Shown here: positions 46,587 to 57,241 of the stretch, piece by piece
Position numbering within the stretch: the stretch's first letter is position 1
Layout: each line of letters begins with the position of its first letter
Source of the DNA: Salidesulfovibrio brasiliensis JCM 12178
Lineage (GTDB): Bacteria; Desulfobacterota; Desulfovibrionia; Desulfovibrionales; Desulfovibrionaceae
Assembly (NCBI RefSeq): GCF_001311825.1
Contig: NZ_BBCB01000001.1
Coordinates: 62,001-126,000, forward strand
Length of the DNA stretch: 64,000 nucleotides
Direction: 5' to 3'
The notes under the pieces: generated by a model
The model's database searches: none
What the model saw: the letters and a program-made list of their open reading frames with translations, nothing else
Told to the model about the DNA's origin: nothing
Translations under genes and position numbers: made by a program

Positions 46587-48154
46587 TTAGAGCCGTTCAA
46601 AGACAGAATCGTCGTACTCGTCCGAGGCGGGCAGGGCGGCCATCTTCGTCCTCGCCTTGCCACCTCCATGATGGGAGAAAGTGAAGAATGCGGTCGCCTG
46701 TATGAGCTCCTGTGCCTGTGCGGCCAGATGTTCACTCGTGCTAGCCAGTTCTTCTGATGCCGACGCGTTCTGCTGAATCATGCTGTCAAGCTGCTGCAGG
46801 GCGTCGTTGACCTGACCTGCGCCCTCATCCATCTGCGTGCTCGCTGCGCTTACTTCGTTGACCAGTTCAGCGGTTTCCTTGATCTTCGGTACTATCTCGG
46901 TAATCAGGCGTCCGGCCTCCTCGGCAACGTTTACGCTGTTCGTGGAAAGCTCGCTGATTTCGCTTGCGGCTTCACCGCTGCGTTCGGCCAGCTTGCGTAC
47001 TTCAGCCGCCACGACCGCAAATCCTTTGCCGTGCTCTCCGGCACGGGCGGCCTCAATGGCAGCATTGAGGGCCAGCAGGTTGGTCTGGCGGGCGATTTCT
47101 TCCACAATGCTGATCTTATCCGCTATCTCACGCATGGCGTTGACGGTCTGATTTACGGCGTTGCCACCAGTTTCCGCCTGCTCCGAGGACGCGATGGAGA
47201 TGGAGTGCGTGCGCTTGGAGTTTTCGGCGTTTGTGGCGATGTTTCCGGTCATTTCCTCCATGCTGGCGGAGACCTCTTCAACGTTCGCCGCCTGTCCGGA
47301 CGCGCTCTGCGAAAGCGTCTCGCTGGCAGAAGCGATCTCTTCGCTCCCGGAAGCAACGGATTCGGAGATGCCGGTAATGTTTGTGATAATATCAGCGAGT
47401 TTGCTCACCATGTTCTGCATGGCAAGGCGAATGCCGGTGGCGTCTTCCACGAAGGGGATGTCCATGTCGCCGTTGGCCACTTGTTCTGCAAGCTCGTTGA
47501 TTTCCGAGGGCTCGCCACCGAGCTGCTTCAGGATGGGGCGGATAATCAGCCATGCCGCCACAAAAAGCAGAAGGGTTGCCAGAGGGATGATGACAAACAT
47601 TATGGTCCGGCTTGACTCATACGCAGCTTTGTCCACTTCGTAGACTTCCTTGGCAACGTCGAGCTGCAGCTGTACCAGCTCGCCGTATTTTTCGGTTACG
47701 GGGTCGATGATGGGGTAGAGTTCCTCAATGGTGAATCGTTCCAGCGCCTCGCCGTCCTGTCTCTTCAGAATCCCTTCAAGCTTGGCAATGGCCGCATTTG
47801 CACCTGAAAGCAGTCTGTCCACCTCGGTCACAAGCCGGGACTCCTCCGGCGTGAGTTCCGTGGCATGATAGGCGTCAAGCTGTTCTTTGATGACCTTTTT
47901 GGCTTCCCTGACAGCACGCGCGCCTTCGTTCCAGCTCAGGTTGCCGTTTCGAACCTTGTGGGAGACATCCACGATGTTTACCGCGTACATGTCCGATACG
48001 GTCTTGAGTTGCGCAAGAGGCACCACACGATCAGTATATACGGTTTCAAGGCCGCGAATGGCCAATGCTGCGTTGTTCAGGCCGATGAAACCGACCAGAA
48101 TGGATACGGCTACGGCGAAAGCATCAAGGCATACAGTTTCGTCGCAGTCTTCAT
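46587..48154 (-). CDS. Methyl-accepting chemotaxis protein, one-base frameshift near the 5' end
   Basis: 1568 nt, one short of a frame. The ATG at 48154 has GGGAG upstream and encodes [10 protein letters not shown]. The next frame gives [17 protein letters not shown] (TM1), so one G is missing near 48120. The corrected protein (about 522 aa) has a periplasmic four-helix region, TM2 ([19 protein letters not shown]), HAMP, and a signalling domain with the hairpin tip [22 protein letters not shown]. Gln/Glu methylation regions flank it. It controls CheA; the ligand is unknown. No CheR pentapeptide is seen at the C-terminus. Confidence 0.92.
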
Positions 48155-48340
48155 AGTAAAACTCCCTCTCTCATGTTCTCAGGGGACCGATTCGTATCGG
48201 CCTATTCAGTTGTCGATTCTATTCATACTATATAGGAATGGTTTTCAGTGTGACATTTATATGACAAAAATGGCGCAGCATGAAGGAGGTTCTTTTGAAT
48301 AAAGGACAGTGGGTTAAGGGAATCTCACAATAGAAAAAGA

Positions 48341-48365
48341 AAAGCCCCGCCAGAGACGGGGCTTT
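48341..48365 (-). terminator. Rho-independent terminator after hao
   Basis: Stem AAAGCCCCG/CGGGGCTTT (9 bp) with a 7-nt loop. On minus it is followed by TCTTTTTCTA. It lies 27 bp after the hao stop. Confidence 0.9.
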
Positions 48366-48391
48366 AGTGTTCTTGCCGTATGTATTGAACC

Positions 48392-49774
48392 TTAGTTCAT
48401 GGGCATGTTCGGCCGCTTGGTATCACCGCCTGTTCCGGGGAAGGGCTCATACTTGTGAGCGGGCTTGCCGGAGGCGAGGATTTCGTCGGCTTCCTTCATG
48501 AAGACCATGAAACGGTGCTTGCATTCGAAGAAACCGTGCCACCACGCGTAGTCAGGGGCCATCATGGCAGCGCCCATGCGTGCCCTGCGGCCTTCATGGT
48601 GCCAGAGGAAGTAGTATTCGATCTCGGGAACCTGATCGAACGGGTTGCTCTTGTCGAGCAGACCCTTTTCATACATTTCGTCCAGCTTGGCCTTCACGGG
48701 CTTGTAGTAGGTTTCGTTGTAGGTCTCCACGGCGGCGTCAAGCTTGACATAGTGATCGTCAACCCAGGTCTGGCCGTGGCACTGCTTGCAGACTTCCTTC
48801 ATCTTGTCGCGCTCGGTCTTCCAGTTGGTCTGGGCCGGGAGCGGCTTGAAGTTTTCGGGCCTGACTGTCAGCGGGGCCTGGGTTTCCCAGCTCAATCGTT
48901 CGGTCACGTCGTGGGACGTCATGACCGTGCCGGAGCCGGACATGTGGCAGCTCGCGCAGGTCGGGCCGCGGTAGTCCACGCCCGGGGTCCAGGTACCGGG
49001 GGCCGCATTCCAGTTGTACTCGTCACCAAAGGCGTCATAAATGGCGCCATGCTTGGATTCGTTGTAGATTTCGATCTGCGGATGGTCCGGACCGAGGTGG
49101 CACTGGCCGCATGCTTCGGGCTTGCGGGCTTCCATGACGGAGAAGCGGTGTCGGGTATGGCAGCTGGAGCAGGAGCCGAGGCTTCCGTCGAGGTTGACGC
49201 GGCCGACGCCGACGTTGGGCCAGGTCTGCTTGTCCAGTTCGCCGTTTTCATCAACACTCAGCACCGAGCCGTGACAGGCATAGCAGCCGGTGGCGCGTTC
49301 GGTGTCCGTGTTGAGCCCCTTCTGCATCCAGAAGTCGATCTTCCACACGATGATGTTGGTCTTGGCGTGCTTGGAGCGGCTGTACTGCTTGACCTCGTCC
49401 GGGTGACAGCGCGAGCAGTCCTTGGGCGTGACCACGGCGGCCACAGGAATCTTGTACTCGCTCACTCCCCACTTGTTGTCGGAGCGCTCGTACTGCTTGA
49501 AGTGTTTTTTGCTGACGTCCTTGTCGTGCGGGTCTGCCTGGTGACAATCGATGCAGGTGATGTTGGCGGCAGCGTGACGGCTGGCGGCCCAGTCGGCGAA
49601 CAGTCCGGGCGACTCCTGCTTGTGGCACTGAATGCAGGCCATTGCCTGTTTGGACATGCCGCGCTCGATCCTGAATTCCTTTTTCTTCGGGATGTTTTCT
49701 GCCGTGGCTGCCACGGCTGCCGACGCAACGGCCAACGCCGAAACTGCCAGCATCATGATTAGAAATCTTCTCAT
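48392..49774 (-). CDS. Octaheme c-type cytochrome, hydroxylamine-oxidoreductase-like (Hao family)
   Basis: 460 aa. Signal peptide (FLIMMLAVSALAVASAAVAA) and eight CxxCH heme sites with cysteines at 47, 74, 120, 164, 202, 222, 273 and 329. Single histidines between them (SRHAA, SKHAK, SKHGA) are candidate distal ligands. The C-terminal FLWHHEGRRARMGAAMM is typical of Hao-like proteins of reductive bacteria. Such enzymes reduce nitrite or hydroxylamine or detoxify nitrogen oxides. Without the upstream NapC/NrfH-type quinol dehydrogenase it could not take electrons from the membrane. Direction of catalysis is inferred, not shown. Confidence 0.9.
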   Translation of the reverse strand: MRRFLIMMLAVSALAVASAAVAATAENIPKKKEFRIERGMSKQAMACIQCHKQESPGLFADWAASRHAAANITCIDCHQADPHDKDVSKKHFKQYERSDNKWGVSEYKIPVAAVVTPKDCSRCHPDEVKQYSRSKHAKTNIIVWKIDFWMQKGLNTDTERATGCYACHGSVLSVDENGELDKQTWPNVGVGRVNLDGSLGSCSSCHTRHRFSVMEARKPEACGQCHLGPDHPQIEIYNESKHGAIYDAFGDEYNWNAAPGTWTPGVDYRGPTCASCHMSGSGTVMTSHDVTERLSWETQAPLTVRPENFKPLPAQTNWKTERDKMKEVCKQCHGQTWVDDHYVKLDAAVETYNETYYKPVKAKLDEMYEKGLLDKSNPFDQVPEIEYYFLWHHEGRRARMGAAMMAPDYAWWHGFFECKHRFMVFMKEADEILASGKPAHKYEPFPGTGGDTKRPNMPMN

Positions 49775-49798
49775 CTCCTCTGTACCCCTTTCTTTTCG

Positions 49799-50334
49799 TT
49801 ACAGTTCGGGTTGCTTGTAGTCGTAGTAGGCCCGGTCAACGTGGACGAGGTTCTGGTGGCAATCCAGGCACTTCTTTTCATACCCCGGCATGGGGTAGAG
49901 CACCTGCTTGTGTGCAAGCATGGCCCCTCGCTTGTACGGCATGAACTGAATGTTGCGATGACACTTGAGGCACTGCGCGTTTTTTATGGACTCACGCGCC
50001 TTTGCCGCCTGTTCCGCCCGGTCGTATTTCACCCCCATGAAATGCGCGACAACGTCTTTGATGCCGTGGGCGGTCTTCATATAGAAGAAGTTGACGGTAT
50101 CCTGCGGAGCAGGCAAGTGACAGTCCATGCAGTCGGCAACGAACCCTGCGGGTTGTTGACGTGAGAGGAGGTCTTCCAGGCCATGTATGCGGCCTGGATC
50201 TCATGGCATGAAGCGCAGAACTCCGGTGTGGAGGTCCGCACCATCGTGTAGTACGCCATGCTGAAGACCGGAAAACCCAGAACGATTCCCATGATGATCC
50301 AGAGAATCGGCCTGTACGGTTTCTTCATAGGCAA
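49799..50334 (-). CDS. NapC/NrfH-type tetraheme quinol dehydrogenase, one-base frameshift as sequenced
   Basis: 536 nt, one short of a frame. The first part has a membrane anchor (ILWIIMGIVLGFPVFSMAYY) and CASCH. The second, in the next frame, has CMDCH, CLKCH and CLDCH. One base added near 50146 joins NPQGFVADCMDCH and gives 178 aa with four hemes. NrfH-type proteins oxidise menaquinol and feed a periplasmic cytochrome. It lies 24 bp upstream of the Hao-like gene on the same strand, so the two form a respiratory or detoxification pair. Confidence 0.9.
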
Positions 50335-50404
50335 ACTCCGTCTTTTTTAAAGGTTCATACGGCAAGAAATTAATCCATTTTTGCACGTTTTTGCGCTCAG
50401 AAAC

Positions 50405-50418
50405 TTGACCCAAGTCAA
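50405..50418. promoter_or_regulatory. TTGAC-N4-GTCAA inverted repeat, CRP/FNR-type site
   Basis: A perfect inverted repeat TTGACCCAAGTCAA lies 70 bp upstream of the NrfH-like start, inside the 237-bp divergent region with trkA. TTGAC/GTCAA half sites with 4-nt spacing are of the DNR/FNR/HcpR class used in nitrosative-stress control. No regulator gene is in the window. An adjacent ACGCC/GGCGT inverted repeat at 50421-50437 may contribute. Confidence 0.5.
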
Positions 50419-50571
50419 AAACGCCTCCTATAGGCGTATCAATATTTTTCTTTTCTGACCATCTTGGTGGATTATTAATGAGCAAAGTCTGAAGAAACCA
50501 ACATTGCGCAACCGATCAAAGGTGCGTATGAAAATGCGGTTGGTTGTTCTGAAACGCTAAGGGAGCCTGTC

Positions 50572-51936
50572 TTGCGAATCATCATTGTCGGAGCCGGAGA
50601 AGTCGGCTTTCACATCTCACGGCGACTTGCCGTGGAAAACAAGGAAGTTATCGTCATTGACAGATCTGCCGACGCGCTCAAACGAGTGGCCGAGGCAACG
50701 GACGTCAAGACCATCAAAGGCTCCGGAAGCAGCCCCGGCGTGCTGCAGGAGGCGGGGGTCAAGGGCGCGGACATCCTGCTTGCGGTCACCGACAGCGACG
50801 AAATAAACATCCTGTCCTGCTACTTCGCAAACCAGCTCTCCAAAGACATAACCAAGCTGGCGCGCATCCGGCACCGCGACTATACGGATTATGCCAATCT
50901 GGTGCGTGAAGGGGCCATCGGCATCAAGAAAATCATCAACCCGGACCAGGAAGTGGTGGACTCCATCCTCAGGTTGATGAGTGTGCCGGGGGCTGTTGAG
51001 ATCAACGAGTTCGCGCAGGGCAAGATCCGTCTCATCGGCGTCAACCTGCCGCCGGATTCCCCGGTAATCGGCACCAAACTGCTGAACCTGCGCGACAGGA
51101 TCGGCGACGTGCCCGTGGTCATCGCCGCCATTGTGCGTGACGACGAGCTTATCATCCCAAGTGGTGTCGATGAAATCCGCAAGGGCGACGTGGTCTATTT
51201 CGCCTGCGATATCCGCGATCAGGACGACATCATCGACCGCCTCGGCATCAAGTACGAGCCCATCAAGAAGGTCATGATCGTGGGGGGCGGCAACATCGGC
51301 TACCAGCTCGCCAAAGCCCTCGACAACAAGCATTTCCATACCCGCCTGCTGGACAATGATCCCGAGCGCTGCCAGTACCTCTCGGAACAGCTCGACAGGC
51401 CCATCATTCTTCAGGGCGACGGCACGGATCAGGAAGTCCTGCGCGAAGAGAATATCGGCGACATGGACATGGTCATTGCGGTGACGGGTGACGAGGAAAC
51501 CAACATCCTGACCTGCCTGCTCGCCAAGAGCCTCGGCGCACGCAGCACGACCACGAGAATCAACAATTTCGCATACATGCCGCTCATCGACCCCATCGGC
51601 ATCGACCACCTCGTCTGCCCGCGGCTATCGGCGATCAACTCGCTGCTGCATTTCATCAGAAGAGGGCAGGTCATATCCACGGCCAGCATCAAGGCGGATG
51701 AGGCCGAAGTGCTCGAAGCTATTGCGCAGGAGAAGTCCGATGTGGTCGGCAAGCCGATCATGGAGCTCGACTTTCCCCGTGGTTCGCTGGTGCTGTGCTT
51801 TCAACGCGGTCATGACGTCATCATCCCGCGCGGTGATACGGTCATTGAGCCGGGAGACCGCCTCGTCATCCTGTCCGCCCGGAACAACATCTCAAAGGTG
51901 GAAAAAGCCCTCGACGCCAAGATGGAGTTCATCTAG
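50572..51936 (+). CDS. trkA: Trk potassium uptake regulator TrkA (two RCK units)
   Basis: 454 aa from a TTG after GGGAG. Two tandem TrkA-N folds (RIIIVGAGEVGFHISRRL at 2; VMIVGGGNIGYQLAKAL near 231), each with a TrkA-C domain, the classical TrkA layout. It binds NAD(H) and ATP and gates TrkH. The TrkH gene begins directly after the stop, so this is a complete Trk system separate from KtrAB. Confidence 0.96.
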   Translation: MRIIIVGAGEVGFHISRRLAVENKEVIVIDRSADALKRVAEATDVKTIKGSGSSPGVLQEAGVKGADILLAVTDSDEINILSCYFANQLSKDITKLARIRHRDYTDYANLVREGAIGIKKIINPDQEVVDSILRLMSVPGAVEINEFAQGKIRLIGVNLPPDSPVIGTKLLNLRDRIGDVPVVIAAIVRDDELIIPSGVDEIRKGDVVYFACDIRDQDDIIDRLGIKYEPIKKVMIVGGGNIGYQLAKALDNKHFHTRLLDNDPERCQYLSEQLDRPIILQGDGTDQEVLREENIGDMDMVIAVTGDEETNILTCLLAKSLGARSTTTRINNFAYMPLIDPIGIDHLVCPRLSAINSLLHFIRRGQVISTASIKADEAEVLEAIAQEKSDVVGKPIMELDFPRGSLVLCFQRGHDVIIPRGDTVIEPGDRLVILSARNNISKVEKALDAKMEFI

Positions 51937-53388
<1,452 letters not shown>

Positions 53389-53453
53389 GCGGACCGCTCT
53401 GGTGAGAAGGGCACAAGGGAACCTTCCGTGCGTTCAAACGCAGGGCGGTATAT

Positions 53454-53485
53454 CGCGTGGCGACGATCTCATTCGTCACCACGCG
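53454..53485. terminator. Stem-loop between trkH and nadB
   Basis: CGCGTGG-C-GACG pairs with CGTC-A-CCACGCG (one mismatch) around an 8-nt loop. It lies between convergent genes. No T-run follows, so it may be a Rho-dependent or processing hairpin. Confidence 0.45.
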
Positions 53486-53569
53486 CTGATGCAAGACATG
53501 TCTGATTGAAAGAAGCCTTTAAAACGCCGCAGTTATTGGCCCTACAGCATCGTTCCGGGCGAAGAAGCT

Positions 53570-55159
53570 CTAATCGTCCGCCCTGAAATGACACCCCTTG
53601 GATTCCTTGTTCCGCATGGCCGACATGGTGACGACGTAAGCGGTCTGGCAGCCGTGGAACAGGTCGATGAGCGGTTTGGTCAGCGGGGTGTTCTTGTAGA
53701 AATCCTGAAGGTTTTTCGCCAACATGCGAAGGTCGGAGAAGGCTCGGTGCAGCCGGGCCGTGCTGCGGGATATGCCCACGTAGTTCCACATGGTGTTGCG
53801 GATGGTGGCCCAGTCCTGATTGATGAGCGCGGGGTCGTCGTTGTGGACATCGCCTGCGCTGACCCAGTCGCGGATGGAATCACGCAGCTTGTTCGACATT
53901 GGTTCGGAGTGGCTGATGCGGCTGGCGATGTCCCGGCCGGACTGAACGCCCCAGACGAGGCCTTCCAGCAGGGACGTGGACGCGAGGCGATTGGCGCCGT
54001 GAACGCCCGTGCATGAGCACTCGCCCACGGCATAGAGCCGTTTCAGGGTGGTCTTGCCGTGCAGGTCGGCCAGCACCCCGCCGCAGAAATAGTGGGCCGC
54101 AGGAACCACGGGGATGGGCTCGCGTGTGATGTCCATGCCCATGTCCTTGCAGCGTTCCGTAATGGTTGGGAACCGCTTGGCGATGTCCTTGTCGATGTTG
54201 TTTGCGGCATCGAGGTAGACGCAATCCTCGCCGGACTTGAGCATCACGTCCATGATGGCCCGGGTGACAATGTCGCGCGGGGCGAGGTCTGCGCGCTCGT
54301 CGTAGCGATGCATGAAGGGGTCGCCGCAGCCGTCGACAAGAACGGCGCCTTCGCCACGCACGGCCTCGGAAACCAGAAAACGCTGACCGCCGCGCTTGCC
54401 TGCATACAGGGCGGTGGGGTGGAACTGGACATACTCGCAGTTGAGTAGCTTCGCCCCGGCGCGATGCGCCATGGCAACGCCCGAGCCGATGGAGCTCGCT
54501 GTGTTGGTGGTGTGCAGGTAGACCTGCCCGATGCCACCCGTAGCCAGCACCGTGTAGCGGGAAAGCAGTGTCTCCACTTCGCCGCTGGCCTCGTTAAAGA
54601 CATACGCCCCCACGCAGCTGTTAGCCAGACTGTACTTGAAATCCATGTGCGTGGAGTGGTGGTGCGTGGTCAGGACATCGATGGCGGTGCGTTTGGTCAG
54701 CACCGTGATGTTCGGGTGCTCGCTGACGGCCTTTGCAAGGCATTCCATGATGTTGCGGCCGGTGTGGTCGTCGCAGTAGAGAATGCGCGGCAGGCTGTGG
54801 CCGCCTTCCTTGGTGAGGTACCAGTCACCGGGCTTGCGCTGATTGAAGGGTATCTTGAGCTTGTTGATGAAAAGCTCTTGCAGGATTTCCGGACCCAGCT
54901 CGCAGAGCTGGCGAACCGCTTTCACGTAGTTGTGGTTCCACCCGGCGGTGAGGATGTCTTGCTCAAGAATACTCGGGGCGTCGCCTTCGGCTTCAAATAC
55001 GATGCCGCCTTGGGCGAGCTCGGTATTCCCGTGGGACAGACGTTCGCCTGCGGTGATTATGGTACACGGCACACCTTCCTCGGCAAGAGTGAGTGCGCAG
55101 ACGCATCCGGCTATGCCGGAGCCTATGACCAGTACTTCGCTGACGATTCGTTCCTGCAT
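53570..55159 (-). CDS. nadB: L-aspartate oxidase
   Basis: About 529 aa from the ATG at 55159 (MQERIVSEVLVIGSGIAGC). FAD fold GSGIAGCVCALTLAEE, substrate-region SHGNTELAQGG, and GGIGQVYLHTTNTASSIGSG plus GECSCTGVHGANRLASTSLLEGLVWG, all NadB-type. It oxidises aspartate to iminoaspartate with O2 or fumarate; in an anaerobe fumarate is likely. It is the last gene of nadC-nadA-nadB (10 bp after nadA). Confidence 0.96.
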   Translation of the reverse strand: MQERIVSEVLVIGSGIAGCVCALTLAEEGVPCTIITAGERLSHGNTELAQGGIVFEAEGDAPSILEQDILTAGWNHNYVKAVRQLCELGPEILQELFINKLKIPFNQRKPGDWYLTKEGGHSLPRILYCDDHTGRNIMECLAKAVSEHPNITVLTKRTAIDVLTTHHHSTHMDFKYSLANSCVGAYVFNEASGEVETLLSRYTVLATGGIGQVYLHTTNTASSIGSGVAMAHRAGAKLLNCEYVQFHPTALYAGKRGGQRFLVSEAVRGEGAVLVDGCGDPFMHRYDERADLAPRDIVTRAIMDVMLKSGEDCVYLDAANNIDKDIAKRFPTITERCKDMGMDITREPIPVVPAAHYFCGGVLADLHGKTTLKRLYAVGECSCTGVHGANRLASTSLLEGLVWGVQSGRDIASRISHSEPMSNKLRDSIRDWVSAGDVHNDDPALINQDWATIRNTMWNYVGISRSTARLHRAFSDLRMLAKNLQDFYKNTPLTKPLIDLFHGCQTAYVVTMSAMRNKESKGCHFRADD

Positions 55160-55169
55160 GGCATATCCC

Positions 55170-56210
55170 CTATGCGCAGGCCTTGAGCATCCTCTCAAGC
55201 GCCTTGCGGGCCGGTTTTGCAATCTCCTCGGCCACTTCAACGGGTTCCGCCTTGTCGAGGGAGAGGAGTTGTTCGGCCAGTTTATCGGTGGTGGTCTTGG
55301 CCATGTCGTCGCATACGCGGGTTTCGAGAACCTTGACGGTCTTTTCGTCCCTGTGCCGTTCGGCCAGACGATTCACAAGGTTTGCCTCGGTGGCGACGTA
55401 TATGGTCGATCCCTCGGGAGCGTTCTTGACGTAATTGATGATAAAAGATGTGGAACCGTTGGCATCCGCAGCCTCTGTGACGTCGGGCGGGCATTCGGGA
55501 TGCACGACCACCAGCGCCTCGGGGTCTTCCCGGCGGATGGTCTCAAGGCTCTTGATGGTGAACTCGTCGTGGATAGGGCAGTAGCCCGGCCAGATCAGCA
55601 GGCTCTTGCCTTCGGCTTCTTCGCTTGAAACGTACAGGGACGGTTCGCCGTCGATTAGTCCGGGGTTAAGAATATGGCGTTCTTCTTCCGGGATGCCGAT
55701 GGCGGTTGCGGTGTTGACCGCAAGGTGTTTGTCCGGAAGGAAGAGCACGGCGTCACCGCGTTCGCGCGCCCAGCGAAGCATGGTCTTGGCATTGGCGCTG
55801 GTGCACACGGTGCCGCCCCATCTGCCCACAACTGCCTTGATCTCTGCGGAGGAGTTCACATAGGTGAGCGGAATGATTTTCTTTCCGCTGGCAGAAAGAT
55901 TCTCAAGCGCAACGTTGAGCGCTTCGGGCCGGGCCATGTCCGCCATCGGACAGGCGGCGTCCGGGGCCGGGATGTGGATTTTCTGTCCCTTGCGGCGCAG
56001 AATCGCGGCAGATTCAGCCATGAACCAGACACCGCAGAAAACGATGTGTTCGGCCTCAAGCCCTTCGATGCGCCGGGCGAGCTCAAGCGAGTCGCCGGTT
56101 ATGTCGACGTGCGCAAGCACTTCATCGGACTGGTAGTGGTGGCCGAGGATGGCCAGACGGCTCCCCATGGCCTTGCGAATGTCTTCAATGGTCTTGGCTG
56201 CGTCTTGCAT
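55170..56210 (-). CDS. nadA: Quinolinate synthase
   Basis: 346 aa. LAILGHHYQSDEVLAHVDITGDSLELA is the NadA signature. Three cysteines for the 4Fe-4S cluster occur in IVFCGVWFMAE, GGTVCTSANA and VVHPECPPDV. The cluster activates the dehydration that forms quinolinate from iminoaspartate and dihydroxyacetone phosphate. Sits between nadC and nadB with about 10-bp gaps on both sides. Confidence 0.96.
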   Translation of the reverse strand: MQDAAKTIEDIRKAMGSRLAILGHHYQSDEVLAHVDITGDSLELARRIEGLEAEHIVFCGVWFMAESAAILRRKGQKIHIPAPDAACPMADMARPEALNVALENLSASGKKIIPLTYVNSSAEIKAVVGRWGGTVCTSANAKTMLRWARERGDAVLFLPDKHLAVNTATAIGIPEEERHILNPGLIDGEPSLYVSSEEAEGKSLLIWPGYCPIHDEFTIKSLETIRREDPEALVVVHPECPPDVTEAADANGSTSFIINYVKNAPEGSTIYVATEANLVNRLAERHRDEKTVKVLETRVCDDMAKTTTDKLAEQLLSLDKAEPVEVAEEIAKPARKALERMLKACA

Positions 56211-56219
56211 GACCGGTCC

Positions 56220-57082
56220 CTAAAGATTGATGAATTGCATGCTGAAGTCGGACGCCGGGGCGGAGTTGGTGAGTCGGCCCACGGAAATGAAGTCCGCGCC
56301 GAGTTTGCCGTAGGTGCCAATGTTTTCGAGCGTAATTCCGCCGCTGATTTCCGTTTCAATGGAGTCGGGGACCAGCTCGAGTGCTTCGGTGATCTGCTCG
56401 GGCTTCATGTTGTCGAACATGATGCGCTCGACCTGAGCGTCAACAGCCTCGCGGACCTCGTCCAGCGTGCGGCATTCGACTTCCACCGGCGGGCAGGGAT
56501 CATGGGTGGAGCGGAGCGTTCTCACGGCTTCACCGATGCTTCCGGCCTGCTCGATGTGATTGTCCTTCAGCATCAGCATGTCAGACAGGTTCATGCGATG
56601 ATTTTGTCCGCCGCCGACACGAACTGCGTATTTTTCGGGGTAACGCAGGCCGGGAACGGTCTTTCTGGTGTCGAGCAGGTAGGTTTCGCAGTCGTCCAGC
56701 GCCTTGACGTATTTGCTGGTCTGCTCCGCGATGCCGGAAAGGTGTGACAGGAAATTGAGAATCACCCGCTCGGCCTTGAGCACGGTCGGGGCAGGGCCCT
56801 GAATGGCGGCAACGAGCGTTCCTTCGGAGATGCGGTCTCCGTCATCGACATTGAGCACGCTGTTGCAGTTGCCCCCGGCCATTTCCAGAACAAGGGGGAT
56901 GATGGGAACCCCGGCCACGATGGTGTCCTGTTTGGCCACAATCTGCGCGTGGGCCTGATCGGACTCGTTGAAGAGGGCGGAGGATGTCAGGTCTGCACCG
57001 TCTTCGGTCAGGGCGACCTTGATGGCGGTTATCAGGAACATCCGGCTTCGGCCTTGAAAAAATCGTCGAATATGTTGCTCAT
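56220..57082 (-). CDS. nadC: Nicotinate-nucleotide pyrophosphorylase, one-base frameshift near the 5' end
   Basis: 863 nt, one short of a frame. The ATG at 57082 encodes MSNIFDDFFKAEAG. The next frame continues MFLITAIKVALTEDGADLTS, so a G is missing near 57042. Without this repair the downstream frame has only an unrelated leader (MHESHEQH). The body has ERVILNFLSHLSGIA, DTRKTVPGLRYPEKYAV, GGGQNHRMNLSDMLMLKDNH and EISGGITLENI, all NadC motifs. It makes NaMN from quinolinate and PRPP. It leads the nadC-nadA-nadB operon. Confidence 0.94.
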
Positions 57083-57241
57083 GGCTCTCGTGCAAAAGTT
57101 TTGTCAGGATTTCAGCAAGTATGTCACAGTCGCGTTTTCGTCAAGGGGGTGCCGAGTTCATGAAATATTTCACAAAGATGTCGCTGATAAATCACTTGAA
57201 TTCTTTGACCTGAACCTTCAATTGGGCTAATTGTTTTCGGG

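Noticed and set aside
48240-48265. CRP-like site GTGACATTTATATGAC upstream of the chemoreceptor
   Set aside because: The right half is ATGAC where GTCAC is needed, so symmetry is poor.
48455-49762. Plus-strand open frame of 435 codons
   Set aside because: Antisense of the octaheme cytochrome with its eight CxxCH motifs.
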